From positions 451,712 through 515,711 of the forward strand of contig NZ_AQXG01000002.1 of NCBI RefSeq assembly GCF_000375425.1: a stretch of 64,000 nt of DNA, read 5' to 3'. Shown here piece after piece: positions 25,901 to 33,342 of the stretch. The notes below the pieces were generated by a model, which saw only the letters and a program-made list of their open reading frames with translations, was not told where the DNA came from and did not search any database. Each line of letters starts with the position of its first letter. Within the stretch, counting starts at the first letter, position 1. The position numbers were made by a program, and so were the translations under genes. The DNA comes from Gracilimonas tropica DSM 19535 (lineage in GTDB: Bacteria > Bacteroidota > Rhodothermia > Balneolales > Balneolaceae).

Positions 25901-26542
25901 AGGCACTTCTTGTGTAATGTATCCAACAAATCTGAATACCAGTGTTTCAGCATCATCAGGTACAGTAAGCTCAAATTCTCCGTTAACGTCGGTTGTTACA
26001 CCAATGTTGGTACCTTCAACAAAAACGTTAACAGCGGGCAATGTTTCACCCGTCTCAGAATCTCGAACTACGCCGGATATTTCCTTTTCAATGTTCTCTG
26101 CAGGCTTCACAGCGGCTCTGTCTTTGATCAACAGAATTTCCCTGGTTGAAGAAATGGCAGCTTCATATCCGGTTTCACGAAGTACGTACTGCAGGGCATC
26201 GGCCACTGTAACTTCACTGAGACTCGCAGTGATAGGAGTACTTAAAACATCGAGATCTGAATTGAATGCAATACCCAAACTTGCTTTTTGGGATATTTCT
26301 TTCAATACATTCCCGAGAGCTTTTTCCTTACTTTCTATCGAAATCTTAGTTCTCAGTTCAGCAATACTGTTTGAATATAACCGAACCTCATAATATTGAT
26401 TATTGTTGGTTTGCAAATTATTCGACAATGAGGTCAGTAACTGTGCATTTGCGTTGGCAGCATAGCCAAACTGAAGCACAACCATCCACAGTGCGAAAAA
26501 GCAAACTGTCATCTTAGCTGTTTTAGTAACAAATGTTTTCAT
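22940..26542 (-). CDS. SusC/RagA TonB-dependent outer-membrane transporter with STN domain
   Basis: A 1200-residue protein. A signal peptide (about 1-34) is followed by an STN domain (about 65-145) of the kind that signals to FecR. A carboxypeptidase-regulatory-like domain (EISGVVRDSETGETLPAVNV) comes next, then a plug with VVVGYGTQQRTEVTGAVSSV and SAAAIYGSRGSNGVILITTKKG, then the barrel ending FGINLDF. It forms the outer-membrane channel of a Sus-like complex and, through the STN domain, reports substrate capture to the FecR/sigma pair upstream. Confidence 0.95.
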   Translation of the reverse strand: MKTFVTKTAKMTVCFFALWMVVLQFGYAANANAQLLTSLSNNLQTNNNQYYEVRLYSNSIAELRTKISIESKEKALGNVLKEISQKASLGIAFNSDLDVLSTPITASLSEVTVADALQYVLRETGYEAAISSTREILLIKDRAAVKPAENIEKEISGVVRDSETGETLPAVNVFVEGTNIGVTTDVNGEFELTVPDDAETLVFRFVGYITQEVPIGDQTYFEVALVYDLVQLEDAVVVGYGTQQRTEVTGAVSSVRTEEISGVPVSSFENALQGRMAGVNVAESTGEPGATPQITIRGTGSISAGNDPLYVVDGVPISKNTNLQSSIGSQRASFQPPKANPLATINPSDIESIEVLKDASAAAIYGSRGSNGVILITTKKGQSGTPQVSFDSYVGSSTVFNQPDLMNAEELIAYTKDSRNNNYLQDIEMGNTPANPDYDPDTNEGRPDVGNYLIPEQYVNWDGTDTDWLDLVFSPALMQNYDLSVAGGNEQTRYFLSAGFLNQEGVLDGSAFDRYTLKLNLTQDISEKFRVGTSINAALTQHDRLPANAPYFGSPPGIVYSALVHSPVVAPYNPDGTINQRNNQSYLGGGTTTASNPLAIMEFISEDIQNNRIFGNLYGDFQINDNLLFKSLVGYDLNNFKQSFFRGTEFLYRNQTEGQPYGQASNGDSFNWLWENTLNYTKTLAQDHDINAIVGYTAQKQTDETTVIVADEFPDDQVKTINGGLVSGGDELNSEWSLVSMLARVNYVFKDRYLFTGTIRSDRSSRFGRDNQTGVFPSFSLGWRTTQEPFMADQTLFSELKLRGSYGVTGNFEIPNYGSIGLLESANYPLGGTEGIGIAPQTLGDDGLTWETTYQYNLGVDYALWKSRIYGSFDVYNSQTEDLLLFVSLPASIGFETILTNIGKVENKGVEFSITSRNVSNKAFTWATDFNIAANRNKVLQLGPEGDPILSSGAAGQRHITRIGDPIGSYYGYVVDRVYQSQAEIDADNANAPGGDYDLMAPAPRPGDFRFKDINGDGVVNADDRTVIGSYHPDFTYGITNRFNYKGFDLSIFLQGVQGREVLNLTSRHLLNGEANFNSYAALNERWISESQPGNGEHPRADRNSAAHGNNNRISSYQVQDGSYLKIKNITLGYNFPPELIDGLFSSARIYVSATNVAMFTDYIGFNPEVSLQTNSLTPGEDYGAYPLSRTIQFGINLDF

Positions 26543-26604
26543 CCGTGTCCTTCTCCATAGCTTGTTATTGTTTTATTTAAAAAGCGCTTCCAAAATCCTG
26601 ATAA

Positions 26605-26639
26605 TAAAAGGGCAGTTTTTTTCTTCGCTAACCTGCCCT
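26605..26639 (-). terminator. Terminator between the fecR-like gene and susC
   Basis: AGGGCAG at 26609-26615 pairs with CTGCCCT at 26633-26639. On the minus strand the stem leads into TTTTATTAT. It begins 6 nt after the FecR-like gene stop and lies about 60 bp before the susC start. Confidence 0.7.
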
Positions 26640-26644
26640 AAGTT

Positions 26645-27682
26645 TTATTGTTGAAAAATTACTTTGTGTTTCTGTTGGTCGATCACATAATCCAGATCCA
26701 GGGATGTAGCGATGGTATGGATCACATTATCCATACTGCGACTTCTGAGTTCTGCAGTAAGGTGCAGATCACCAATAGACTCATTGCTCATTTCAACTTT
26801 AATATCGTATCGTCGTTCAAGTTGCTTGGCTACCTCGGTCATCTTCGTATCATCAAATTTGAGGTTACCTTCCTTCCAACTCAAATAAATATCTAAATCA
26901 TTAACCTCTTCAGTGATCATGCGTTTACTGTTCAGGTCAAGCTTACCTAACTTTCCTTTCGTAAGTATTACCCCATCATTGGTTTGAGCTCCTTCGGCTT
27001 TGAAAGATACCACGCCATCCTCTACCACTGTTCTCACTGTTTTATCATCCGAGTAATTACGAATAGCAAAAGAAGTACCTAAAACCTGTACAACAGCACC
27101 TCTTGTTTTGATGATAAACGGCCGGTTGGGATTTTCAACTACATCGAAATAGGCTTCGCCTTCAAGGTAAACTTCACGCACATTTCCGGTGAAAACGGTT
27201 GGAATAGTAATACGGCTATCTGCATTTAAAAACACTTTACTTCCGTCCGAAAGTGTGACTCCTCCACGCTTACCTTTGGGCATGAAAATATCTCTCAGAA
27301 CGGTTTCCTGAACTTCAGGTACCGGCACATAGATAGATTTGAAGGTATAAAAACCGAAAAGACCCGAAATAAGAAAAATCGCCGCAACCCTCATCAATAC
27401 CGACCAGGTAGAATTCAATGAAAATTTACTTCGGCTTGCCGTGGTCTTAATATTTCCTACCAGGGCTTCATCCTCAATGCGATTCTTTAAAACCGTCCAA
27501 TCCATTTCCGTATTGAACAATTCTGAGGAATAATTCTTTTGCCCCGAATAAGACCATATCTTTTTTAAGTCTTCAAGATATTCGCGATTCCCGGGACTTT
27601 GGTATGCCCATTTCTCCACTTGTTTTTTCTCAGAAGCAGAGCATTCGCCGGTTATATATTTGGAAAGTAAATTAATATCCAA
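26645..27682 (-). CDS. FecR family anti-sigma factor
   Basis: A 345-residue single-pass membrane protein. The N-terminal cytoplasmic part begins MDINLLSKYITGECSASEK, a membrane segment lies at about 97-117, and the FecR domain follows with VYLEGEAYFDVVENPNRPFI and VQVLGTSFAIRNY. The C-terminal DUF4974-type domain resembles an STN fold. It should hold the ECF sigma factor inactive until the STN domain of SusC signals. It is 63 bp downstream of the sigma gene. Confidence 0.93.
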   Translation of the reverse strand: MDINLLSKYITGECSASEKKQVEKWAYQSPGNREYLEDLKKIWSYSGQKNYSSELFNTEMDWTVLKNRIEDEALVGNIKTTASRSKFSLNSTWSVLMRVAAIFLISGLFGFYTFKSIYVPVPEVQETVLRDIFMPKGKRGGVTLSDGSKVFLNADSRITIPTVFTGNVREVYLEGEAYFDVVENPNRPFIIKTRGAVVQVLGTSFAIRNYSDDKTVRTVVEDGVVSFKAEGAQTNDGVILTKGKLGKLDLNSKRMITEEVNDLDIYLSWKEGNLKFDDTKMTEVAKQLERRYDIKVEMSNESIGDLHLTAELRSRSMDNVIHTIATSLDLDYVIDQQKHKVIFQQ

Positions 27683-27745
27683 GTTTACTTTATGATTAAA
27701 TGATTACCGATTTCAGTTATAAGACAGGCAGCAATACTGCTACCC

Positions 27746-28375
27746 CTAAACTTTCTTAAAAATTTTTGTAAAGCCTTTTGCCTGCAGTTCATCCCGAATA
27801 TCCTGAAGGGCATTTGCTACGTGGTTTTCTACCGTCTTTCTGCTAATATCAAGTACTTTAGCTACTTCCTTGTAAGACAGCCCATGCTTTCTGTTAAGCT
27901 CGAACACCATTCTTCTGCGGTCCGGCATCCGGTCAACGATCTTCCATATTTTACGGATCAGCACTTGTTCCTCGTCACTGATATCATCAGGAATAAGTTC
28001 CCTGGTAACACTGTATATCTTCTGCCCCTGCTGTTCCGATTGATACTCATCAATAATTCGAAGACGGGTATATTGCTTTTCAAGCAGATTTAAAGATTGA
28101 TTACGTACGGATTGATAAAGGTAGGCTTTGATTGAAACCTGGATCTCCCAATTTTCCCGGTTTCTCCAGATCTTAAGGAACACATCCTGCACCGCATCTC
28201 TTGCAAACTCCCTTGATCTGGTTATACTGTTCGCAAAATGACTTAATTCTTTATGGTACCTGAAAAAAAGCTGCTCAAAAGCTTTATCATCTCCCTTTTT
28301 GATCATAGCAACCCATTCCGAGTCATCCCAACACGGTTCTTTTTTGTCGCTAAAAAAGATCGAAGACAAAAACAT
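27746..28375 (-). CDS. ECF-type RNA polymerase sigma factor
   Basis: A 209-residue sigma-70 family protein with region 2 (FEQLFFRYHKELSHFA, DAVQDVFLKIWRN) and region 4 (LSYKEVAKVLDISRKTVENHV). A 25-residue N-terminal extension precedes the usual start; an internal in-frame ATG (MIKKGDDK) is an alternative. Together with FecR and the STN-type SusC it forms a cell-surface signalling system likely to drive the susCD locus. Confidence 0.92.
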   Translation of the reverse strand: MFLSSIFFSDKKEPCWDDSEWVAMIKKGDDKAFEQLFFRYHKELSHFANSITRSREFARDAVQDVFLKIWRNRENWEIQVSIKAYLYQSVRNQSLNLLEKQYTRLRIIDEYQSEQQGQKIYSVTRELIPDDISDEEQVLIRKIWKIVDRMPDRRRMVFELNRKHGLSYKEVAKVLDISRKTVENHVANALQDIRDELQAKGFTKIFKKV

Positions 28376-28411
28376 TACACTAACACTTATGACACACTTA
28401 TTTATTAAAAA

Positions 28412-28428
28412 TGTAATTTCAAATTACA
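28412..28428. promoter_or_regulatory. Perfect palindrome upstream of the ECF sigma gene
   Basis: TGTAATTT at 28412-28419 and AAATTACA at 28421-28428 form a perfect 8-bp inverted repeat about one central C, 36 bp before the sigma start. A second repeat, AATCATTTA/TAAATGATT, lies at 28446-28454 and 28470-28478. These may be operators; no regulator is assigned. The remainder of this 218-bp gap is very AT-rich. Confidence 0.4.
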
Positions 28429-28525
28429 CTAAAGTACAATTCAAAAATCATTTATAATTTAATTTTCACTAAATGATTATTTTATTAATGAGTTAAATTA
28501 CATTTTTGAATTCTATTTTAAAGTA

Positions 28526-28556
28526 TTAAGTAGCAAGTATTTAACTTGCTACTTAA
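28526..28556 (-). terminator. Strong hairpin downstream of the second PIG-L gene
   Basis: A perfect 13-bp stem pairs 28526-28538 with 28544-28556 around a 5-nt loop. It lies 37 nt after the stop of the minus-strand PIG-L gene. The following T content is weak, so it may act as an mRNA-stabilising hairpin or a partial terminator before the sigma gene. Confidence 0.55.
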
Positions 28557-28593
28557 TGATTTGACTAATAGTTGAAACCATCCAATCTGTAAA

Positions 28594-29463
28594 TTAGTCT
28601 CTTCGAGAGCCAGCTCCATCAGGATTTCCGCGGTAGTAACGGAAGCTTTCCATAGGCTTGCCATCTTTGGCACCGCGTTCAAATACTCGTCGGCGCATTC
28701 GCTCCAGGAACTCTTCTCCTTCATTTCCTGGCAGGTCTTCCAGATTCGGACCGGTATAGTTATCAAAAGCAGAAGTAAACTGACTTACATACTTAGAAAG
28801 GGAACGAACTTTATTTTCTGCATAATCAGAAATATCTACCCAGGTATTTTCGTGTCCGGCCGTGGTACTGTAGAATAGGTAGTCGGTCACAGAATGCTCT
28901 TTAAGTCCTTCGTTGATAATTTGACTTGGGAAGATCAATCTCCATTCTGCAGCACGTGCAGCATCAACAGCCAGGTAAGAAGCAGTACGGTGATCTGTTT
29001 TATGCCATTGCTGATATCCATATCCAGGATCAAACGCCATTAATGTAGTTGGCTGTAATTTGCGGATCCACCAAACAATGCGTTTTACCACTTCTTCACG
29101 ATCTGCGAATTCCAGCATTCCATCTGTATAACCAAGGTTGATGTAATTTTCTTCGGGTATCCCCAATTCCTTCAGTGCATCAACTTCTTCTTGCCGACGA
29201 ATCTTTGCAAGACGGTCGCGAGTCATAGTAGGATCTCCGGTTCCAACGTTCCCGGTTGTAAGTAACATAACGTATACTTCATTGCCGTTATCCTGAAGCA
29301 TAGACATCGTTCCATGAGATCCGCCATCATCATCTGGATGAGCTCCAATAAAAAGTATTGTTCTGCCGGTCCATTCTTCTACCGGTGTTTCCGGCTGTGC
29401 AAATAGCAAAAAAGGAGTAAGTGCAAAAAATGCCAGCAAGATTGTTATTCGTTTCATCTTCAT
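28594..29463 (-). CDS. Secreted PIG-L/LmbE family N-deacetylase (second copy)
   Basis: A 289-residue enzyme with a signal peptide ending LLFAQ near residue 23. The zinc motif is GAHPDDDGG (H42, D45), with a distal HKTDH (H154, H158) in place of the more usual HPDH. It is 18 bp downstream of nagB in the same direction. Bacteroidota often carry NagB and PIG-L as one fused protein; here they are separate and the deacetylase is exported. It should de-acetylate an amino sugar outside the cytoplasm. Confidence 0.88.
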   Translation of the reverse strand: MKMKRITILLAFFALTPFLLFAQPETPVEEWTGRTILFIGAHPDDDGGSHGTMSMLQDNGNEVYVMLLTTGNVGTGDPTMTRDRLAKIRRQEEVDALKELGIPEENYINLGYTDGMLEFADREEVVKRIVWWIRKLQPTTLMAFDPGYGYQQWHKTDHRTASYLAVDAARAAEWRLIFPSQIINEGLKEHSVTDYLFYSTTAGHENTWVDISDYAENKVRSLSKYVSQFTSAFDNYTGPNLEDLPGNEGEEFLERMRRRVFERGAKDGKPMESFRYYRGNPDGAGSRRD

Positions 29464-29481
29464 TAAGTTTTAGTTATTTGG

Positions 29482-30273
29482 TTAGTTCACGATAAAATTC
29501 GATGAGTCAGTGAGTAAAGAAGCTGCAGCACGATCAATGATCAATTCTACATTTGCATGAGTTTGTAAAAAGGTAACCGGCCATTCAGCAGTAATTTCGC
29601 CTTCAATTAATTGTTGCACGGGTCTTGCTTTATGAGCGCCCCATGCCATGCAATAGATCTTTTTCGCATTCAATATTGTTTTTACACCCATGGTAATTGC
29701 CTTTTCAGGAGTTTGATGTATTCCCCCGAATGAATCGGCTGCATCCCTGCGAGTTTTTTCATCAAGGTGAATAAGGCGGGTTTCAGATTCTATTGATGAG
29801 CCGGGTTCATTAAATCCAATATGCCCGTTGCCCCCAATTCCCAAAAGCTGTATTTCGATCCCGCCATAGCCTGCGATCTTACGTTCATAGGCCTTACAAT
29901 AATGATCAACCTCAGAGACCTCAATATCTCCTTCCGGAATAAAAACCTGCCCGGGGTCTACGTCGGTATGATTGAACAACCTTTGATTCATGTAGTAGTG
30001 ATAACTATTCCTGCTTTCGGGCCCGATCGGATAATATTCATCAAGATTAAATGAAGTAACGTTTTGGAAACTCAATTCACCCGTCTCAACACTTTCAACC
30101 AGCAGATCGTACACTTTTTTAGGTGAGCCGCCCGTAGCCAGGCCAAGTACCGTTCTTTTTGAATCGGAATCATTTGTATGAATCCTGGAACGCAGAGCAT
30201 CGGCTATATACTGACTGCCCGACAGTTTATCCTCAAAAACTCTAACTGTTATTGAACTCACAGTTTTTTCCAT
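29482..30273 (-). CDS. nagB: Glucosamine-6-phosphate deaminase
   Basis: A 263-residue enzyme converting glucosamine-6-phosphate to fructose-6-phosphate and ammonia. The ATG at 30273 is chosen over an in-frame GTG at 30294; it gives a length close to the E. coli enzyme. Motifs: GLATGGSPKKVYD (44-56), FNLDEYYP with general base D78, SRNSYHYYM, and GIGGNGHIGFNEPGS with H151 and E156. No nagA deacetylase gene is present in the window. It leads the minus-strand amino-sugar genes. Confidence 0.93.
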   Translation of the reverse strand: MEKTVSSITVRVFEDKLSGSQYIADALRSRIHTNDSDSKRTVLGLATGGSPKKVYDLLVESVETGELSFQNVTSFNLDEYYPIGPESRNSYHYYMNQRLFNHTDVDPGQVFIPEGDIEVSEVDHYCKAYERKIAGYGGIEIQLLGIGGNGHIGFNEPGSSIESETRLIHLDEKTRRDAADSFGGIHQTPEKAITMGVKTILNAKKIYCMAWGAHKARPVQQLIEGEITAEWPVTFLQTHANVELIIDRAAASLLTDSSNFIVN

Positions 30274-30515
30274 CCGCTTGATCAAACTTTGCACTTACTT
30301 CATTTACACATAAGACGGATGAGAAATAGCCTACCCCTAAATCTTTTTTTGATATCCATTCACAATCTCTTTTTAAGATCTATTGGACAGGAGAGAATTA
30401 GCTTTGACTTAAATTTTCTGAAAAACTGCTCCGTTATTTTGGACCACCTTAAGTTTTTCAAATTCATCACTCAAAAATGAACGGGAGAAAATCCCAAAAA
30501 AAGAACAAAAGAACT

Positions 30516-30547
30516 TTGAAGATGTAGCAACTTTAACCTTATATTTG
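30516..30547 (+). promoter_or_regulatory. Bacteroidota-type sigma-A promoter for tRNA-Leu
   Basis: TTG at 30516-30518 and TATATTTG at 30540-30547, separated by 21 nt, match the TTG-N19-21-TAnnTTTG consensus exactly. The tRNA begins 14 nt after the -7 element. The rest of the 30295-30560 gap shows no gene. Confidence 0.8.
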
Positions 30548-30560
30548 GCGCCTACCAAAA

Positions 30561-30651
30561 GCCTCGGTGGTGGAATTGGTAGACACGTTGGACTTAAAAT
30601 CCAATGGATATTAAAATGTCCGTGCCGGTTCGAGTCCGGCCCGAGGTACCA
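30561..30651 (+). tRNA. tRNA-Leu (anticodon UAA)
   Basis: The acceptor stem GCCTCGG (30561-30567) pairs with CCGAGGT (30641-30647, a terminal G-U), discriminator A, and an encoded CCA ends at 30651. The anticodon loop CTTAAAA at 30593-30599 is closed by TTGGA/TCCAA, giving anticodon TAA at 30595-30597. A long variable arm and the T-loop GTTCGAGTC are present, as expected for a class II leucine tRNA. Confidence 0.97.
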
Positions 30652-30695
30652 ATAGCTCAGTAAAGCATTGTTTTTACTGGGCTATTTTTGTTTTT
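30651..30695 (+). terminator. Rho-independent terminator after tRNA-Leu
   Basis: A 14-bp stem pairs 30651-30664 with 30673-30686 (one T-G wobble), starting at the last base of the tRNA, and is followed by T runs at 30685-30695. About 190 bp without a gene then precede the receiver protein. Confidence 0.85.
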
Positions 30696-30885
30696 ACTTC
30701 TATCTTTTCGAAGTTTTTTTCCAACATTTAATTTCTTCATAAATCCAAAACCCTTTTTGCTATCTTGTGGAGGAACACTGTAAAAATATTCCTGAATTTT
30801 TTATGCCTCAAAAATTTCGTTTAATATCAATTCATGTTATTATTAAGACTATGTGCTTTATTGCAATGGCAAATAATTGATAAAG

Positions 30886-31272
30886 ATGGACAAACAAAAG
30901 CGTAAGACAGTAATGATCGTTGAGGATGATCTCATTCTTAACTTGCTGTATGAGAGTTATCTCGAAAAATTGGGGTACGATGCCGAAGGTGAATTGGTGT
31001 ATGGCAAAACAGCTATTGAAGTTGCCAAAAAGATCAGTCCCGACCTTATTTTAATGGACATCTCTTTGGAAGGCGAGATCGATGGTATTACCGCAATGAA
31101 AGAAATCCGGAAATTTTCTAATGTCCCTGTCATATATATAACCGGAAACTCTGATCCGCATCATGTACAACGTGCCAAGGAAACCGAGTATCTGGATTAT
31201 CTGGTCAAACCCATCGAGTTCAACGATCTTAAAGATTCCATTGAAAGAAATCTGGACAAAATTCAAAAGTAA
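30886..31272 (+). CDS. Single-domain response regulator (receiver only)
   Basis: A 128-residue CheY-like receiver. ATG at 30886 is preferred to an in-frame TTG at 30877. The acidic pocket (E13, D14, D15), phospho-acceptor D58 in LILMDIS, T86 in YITGNS and K108 in YLVKPI are all present. No output domain and no adjacent kinase are seen. It could act with an orphan phosphotransfer protein such as the HPt protein at 49977-50324; that link is speculative. Confidence 0.92.
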   Translation: MDKQKRKTVMIVEDDLILNLLYESYLEKLGYDAEGELVYGKTAIEVAKKISPDLILMDISLEGEIDGITAMKEIRKFSNVPVIYITGNSDPHHVQRAKETEYLDYLVKPIEFNDLKDSIERNLDKIQK

Positions 31273-31325
31273 AATAATTCTTTTTTACTTTACCGGGGTA
31301 ACATAAACCTCTTTTCTTTTTTGCC

Positions 31326-33326
31326 ATGAAGCCTGCATACCTTTATGTACTCCTTGCCCTGGTTCTTTTTATAACGAATTGCTCTTCATCTTCAAATACT
31401 TTGGAGCAGCCTCAAAGGGTTTTGAACGTCGAACGCCCTATTCCTTACTCTTTAGAACATCCGGACTATTTTCAGAAAGCGATTGACAAAGGAACCCGCA
31501 CCAAAACCGGAAATCCGGGACCCCATTATTTTACCAATTCCTATAAGTATGTACTCGATGCTGAGTTGGTTCCTGCAGATACCATGCTCTATGGAGAAGC
31601 TTCCATTTCATACACCAATAACTCTTCGGATACGCTTTACTACCTGGTTTTTGAATTAGCACAGAATTTACATAAGGCCGGCGTTCCCAGAAATGAATTT
31701 GTAGAGATCACAGGTGGAGTACACATCAGTAGAATTTCTGTGAATGGAACCGAATCCAAGGAAATGACCCGACAAAGGCCTACTTATCAGGAAATTGGCA
31801 CAAATCTGGTGGTATATCCTGATGAGCGCATCTTACCAAATGAGAAAATAAATGTTGAGATAGATTGGAATTTTAAAGTACCACAGGCCGGTGCAAGCGG
31901 ACGTATGGGATACAGCCAGGACAATGTATTCTTCATCGCCTACTGGTTTCCGCATATCTCAACATATGATGACCTGGATGGATGGTTTGGAGATAACTTC
32001 ACCGGCAATGCCGAATTTTATTATGATTTTGGAAACTATGAGGTCAATATTACAGCCCCCGAACAATGGCTGGTTATGAGTACCGGACAGCTCAAAAATC
32101 CAGATGAGGTTCTTTCTTCTGCCCTGCTCGACCGTTATACTGTAGCTCAGCATTCCGATACCGTTGTGAATATTGCCTCATCGGCTGATTTCGGCCAATT
32201 AACCCAAGTCAGTGAAGACGGAACTTTAACATGGAAGTTTGAAGCTAATCAAGTCAGGGATATCGCCTTTAGTGCTACCAAAGAATCAAATTGGGATGCC
32301 AAACGAACTCCCATTGGAGATTTGGATAACGATGGTAATACGGATTACACACTCATTAATGCTTTTTGGAGAGACTTGGCTCCGCTTTGGGAAAAATCAG
32401 CAGAATACACCGCCCATTCCATTTCCTATCTTTCTGACTATACCGGAATTTCTTATCCGTGGCCTCACATGACATCTGTTGAAGGAGCCGATATCATTGG
32501 TGGAGGCATGGAATTTCCTATGATGACCGTCATCGGCAGTTATAACAATCCCAACCCGAATGTTTCGCAGGCTCGAAAAGAACGAGCTCTATATGATGTC
32601 ACTGCACACGAGATTGCTCACATGTGGATTCCCATGATCGTGAGTAGCAACGAACGCCGACACGCATGGATGGATGAAGGCGCTACTACTTTTCATGAAG
32701 CCCAGGCACGGTGGGACTATTTACCGGATACCTTCAGCCGTTTAGCTGAATTTAACAGCTACCTGCCCATTGCAGGGAATTCTCTTGAAGGAGAGATCAT
32801 GCGCTGGTCCGATTATCACTATCCCGGCCCTGCTTATGGAGTAGCTTCTTATCCCAAACCCGCATCAGTGCTAATTGCGTTACAAGGAGTTTTAGGGGAG
32901 GATGTATTCAAAGAAGCATGGGAAACATTCATGAGCCGATGGGCTTACAAACATCCAACTCCATACGATATGTTCAATACGTTTGAAGATGTTTCGGGTC
33001 AAGACCTCGATTGGTTTTGGAGATCCTGGTATTTCGAAACCTGGACTCTGGATCAGGCTGTGGATAAGGTAGTTCAAAATGGTAAAGAAGCTGCCATCAC
33101 CATCCGGGATTTTGGAAAAGTAGTTATGCCTGTAGATTTAACGATTTCGTTTGAAAACGGCTCCCAAACTGAAGTACGCATTGGTGTAGATGACTGGATG
33201 ATGGGCAAACGAATCACAAGCACGCGGGTTGATGCGCCATCACCCATTACCAAAGTAGAAATTGATGCCAGGCATTATTTCCCGGATGCAGATCGCGCAA
33301 ATAACATTTGGGAACGTACAGAATAA
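31326..33326 (+). CDS. M1 family metallopeptidase lipoprotein
   Basis: A 666-residue lipoprotein (lipobox cysteine near residue 19 in LFITNCSSSS). The zinc site is HEIAHMW with the downstream glutamate in MDEGATTFHEAQ, the HExxH-x18-E pattern of M1 aminopeptidases. GGGMEFPMM stands where GxMEN usually occurs, so the substrate N terminus may be read differently. A signal peptide places it outside the cytoplasm, probably on the outer membrane, for peptide breakdown. It converges on the helicase gene, 16 bp away. Confidence 0.9.
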   Translation: MKPAYLYVLLALVLFITNCSSSSNTLEQPQRVLNVERPIPYSLEHPDYFQKAIDKGTRTKTGNPGPHYFTNSYKYVLDAELVPADTMLYGEASISYTNNSSDTLYYLVFELAQNLHKAGVPRNEFVEITGGVHISRISVNGTESKEMTRQRPTYQEIGTNLVVYPDERILPNEKINVEIDWNFKVPQAGASGRMGYSQDNVFFIAYWFPHISTYDDLDGWFGDNFTGNAEFYYDFGNYEVNITAPEQWLVMSTGQLKNPDEVLSSALLDRYTVAQHSDTVVNIASSADFGQLTQVSEDGTLTWKFEANQVRDIAFSATKESNWDAKRTPIGDLDNDGNTDYTLINAFWRDLAPLWEKSAEYTAHSISYLSDYTGISYPWPHMTSVEGADIIGGGMEFPMMTVIGSYNNPNPNVSQARKERALYDVTAHEIAHMWIPMIVSSNERRHAWMDEGATTFHEAQARWDYLPDTFSRLAEFNSYLPIAGNSLEGEIMRWSDYHYPGPAYGVASYPKPASVLIALQGVLGEDVFKEAWETFMSRWAYKHPTPYDMFNTFEDVSGQDLDWFWRSWYFETWTLDQAVDKVVQNGKEAAITIRDFGKVVMPVDLTISFENGSQTEVRIGVDDWMMGKRITSTRVDAPSPITKVEIDARHYFPDADRANNIWERTE

Positions 33327-33342
33327 ATCAAAGGAGTTTTCG

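Noticed and set aside
25724..26393. Two open frames (141 and 158 codons) on the plus strand opposite susC
   Set aside because: Both lie over the conserved STN and plug regions of susC; their translations are low-complexity mixtures with no recognisable motif.
30289..30480. 63-codon plus-strand frame before tRNA-Leu
   Set aside because: No start signal, no family resemblance, and composition of AT-rich non-coding DNA.
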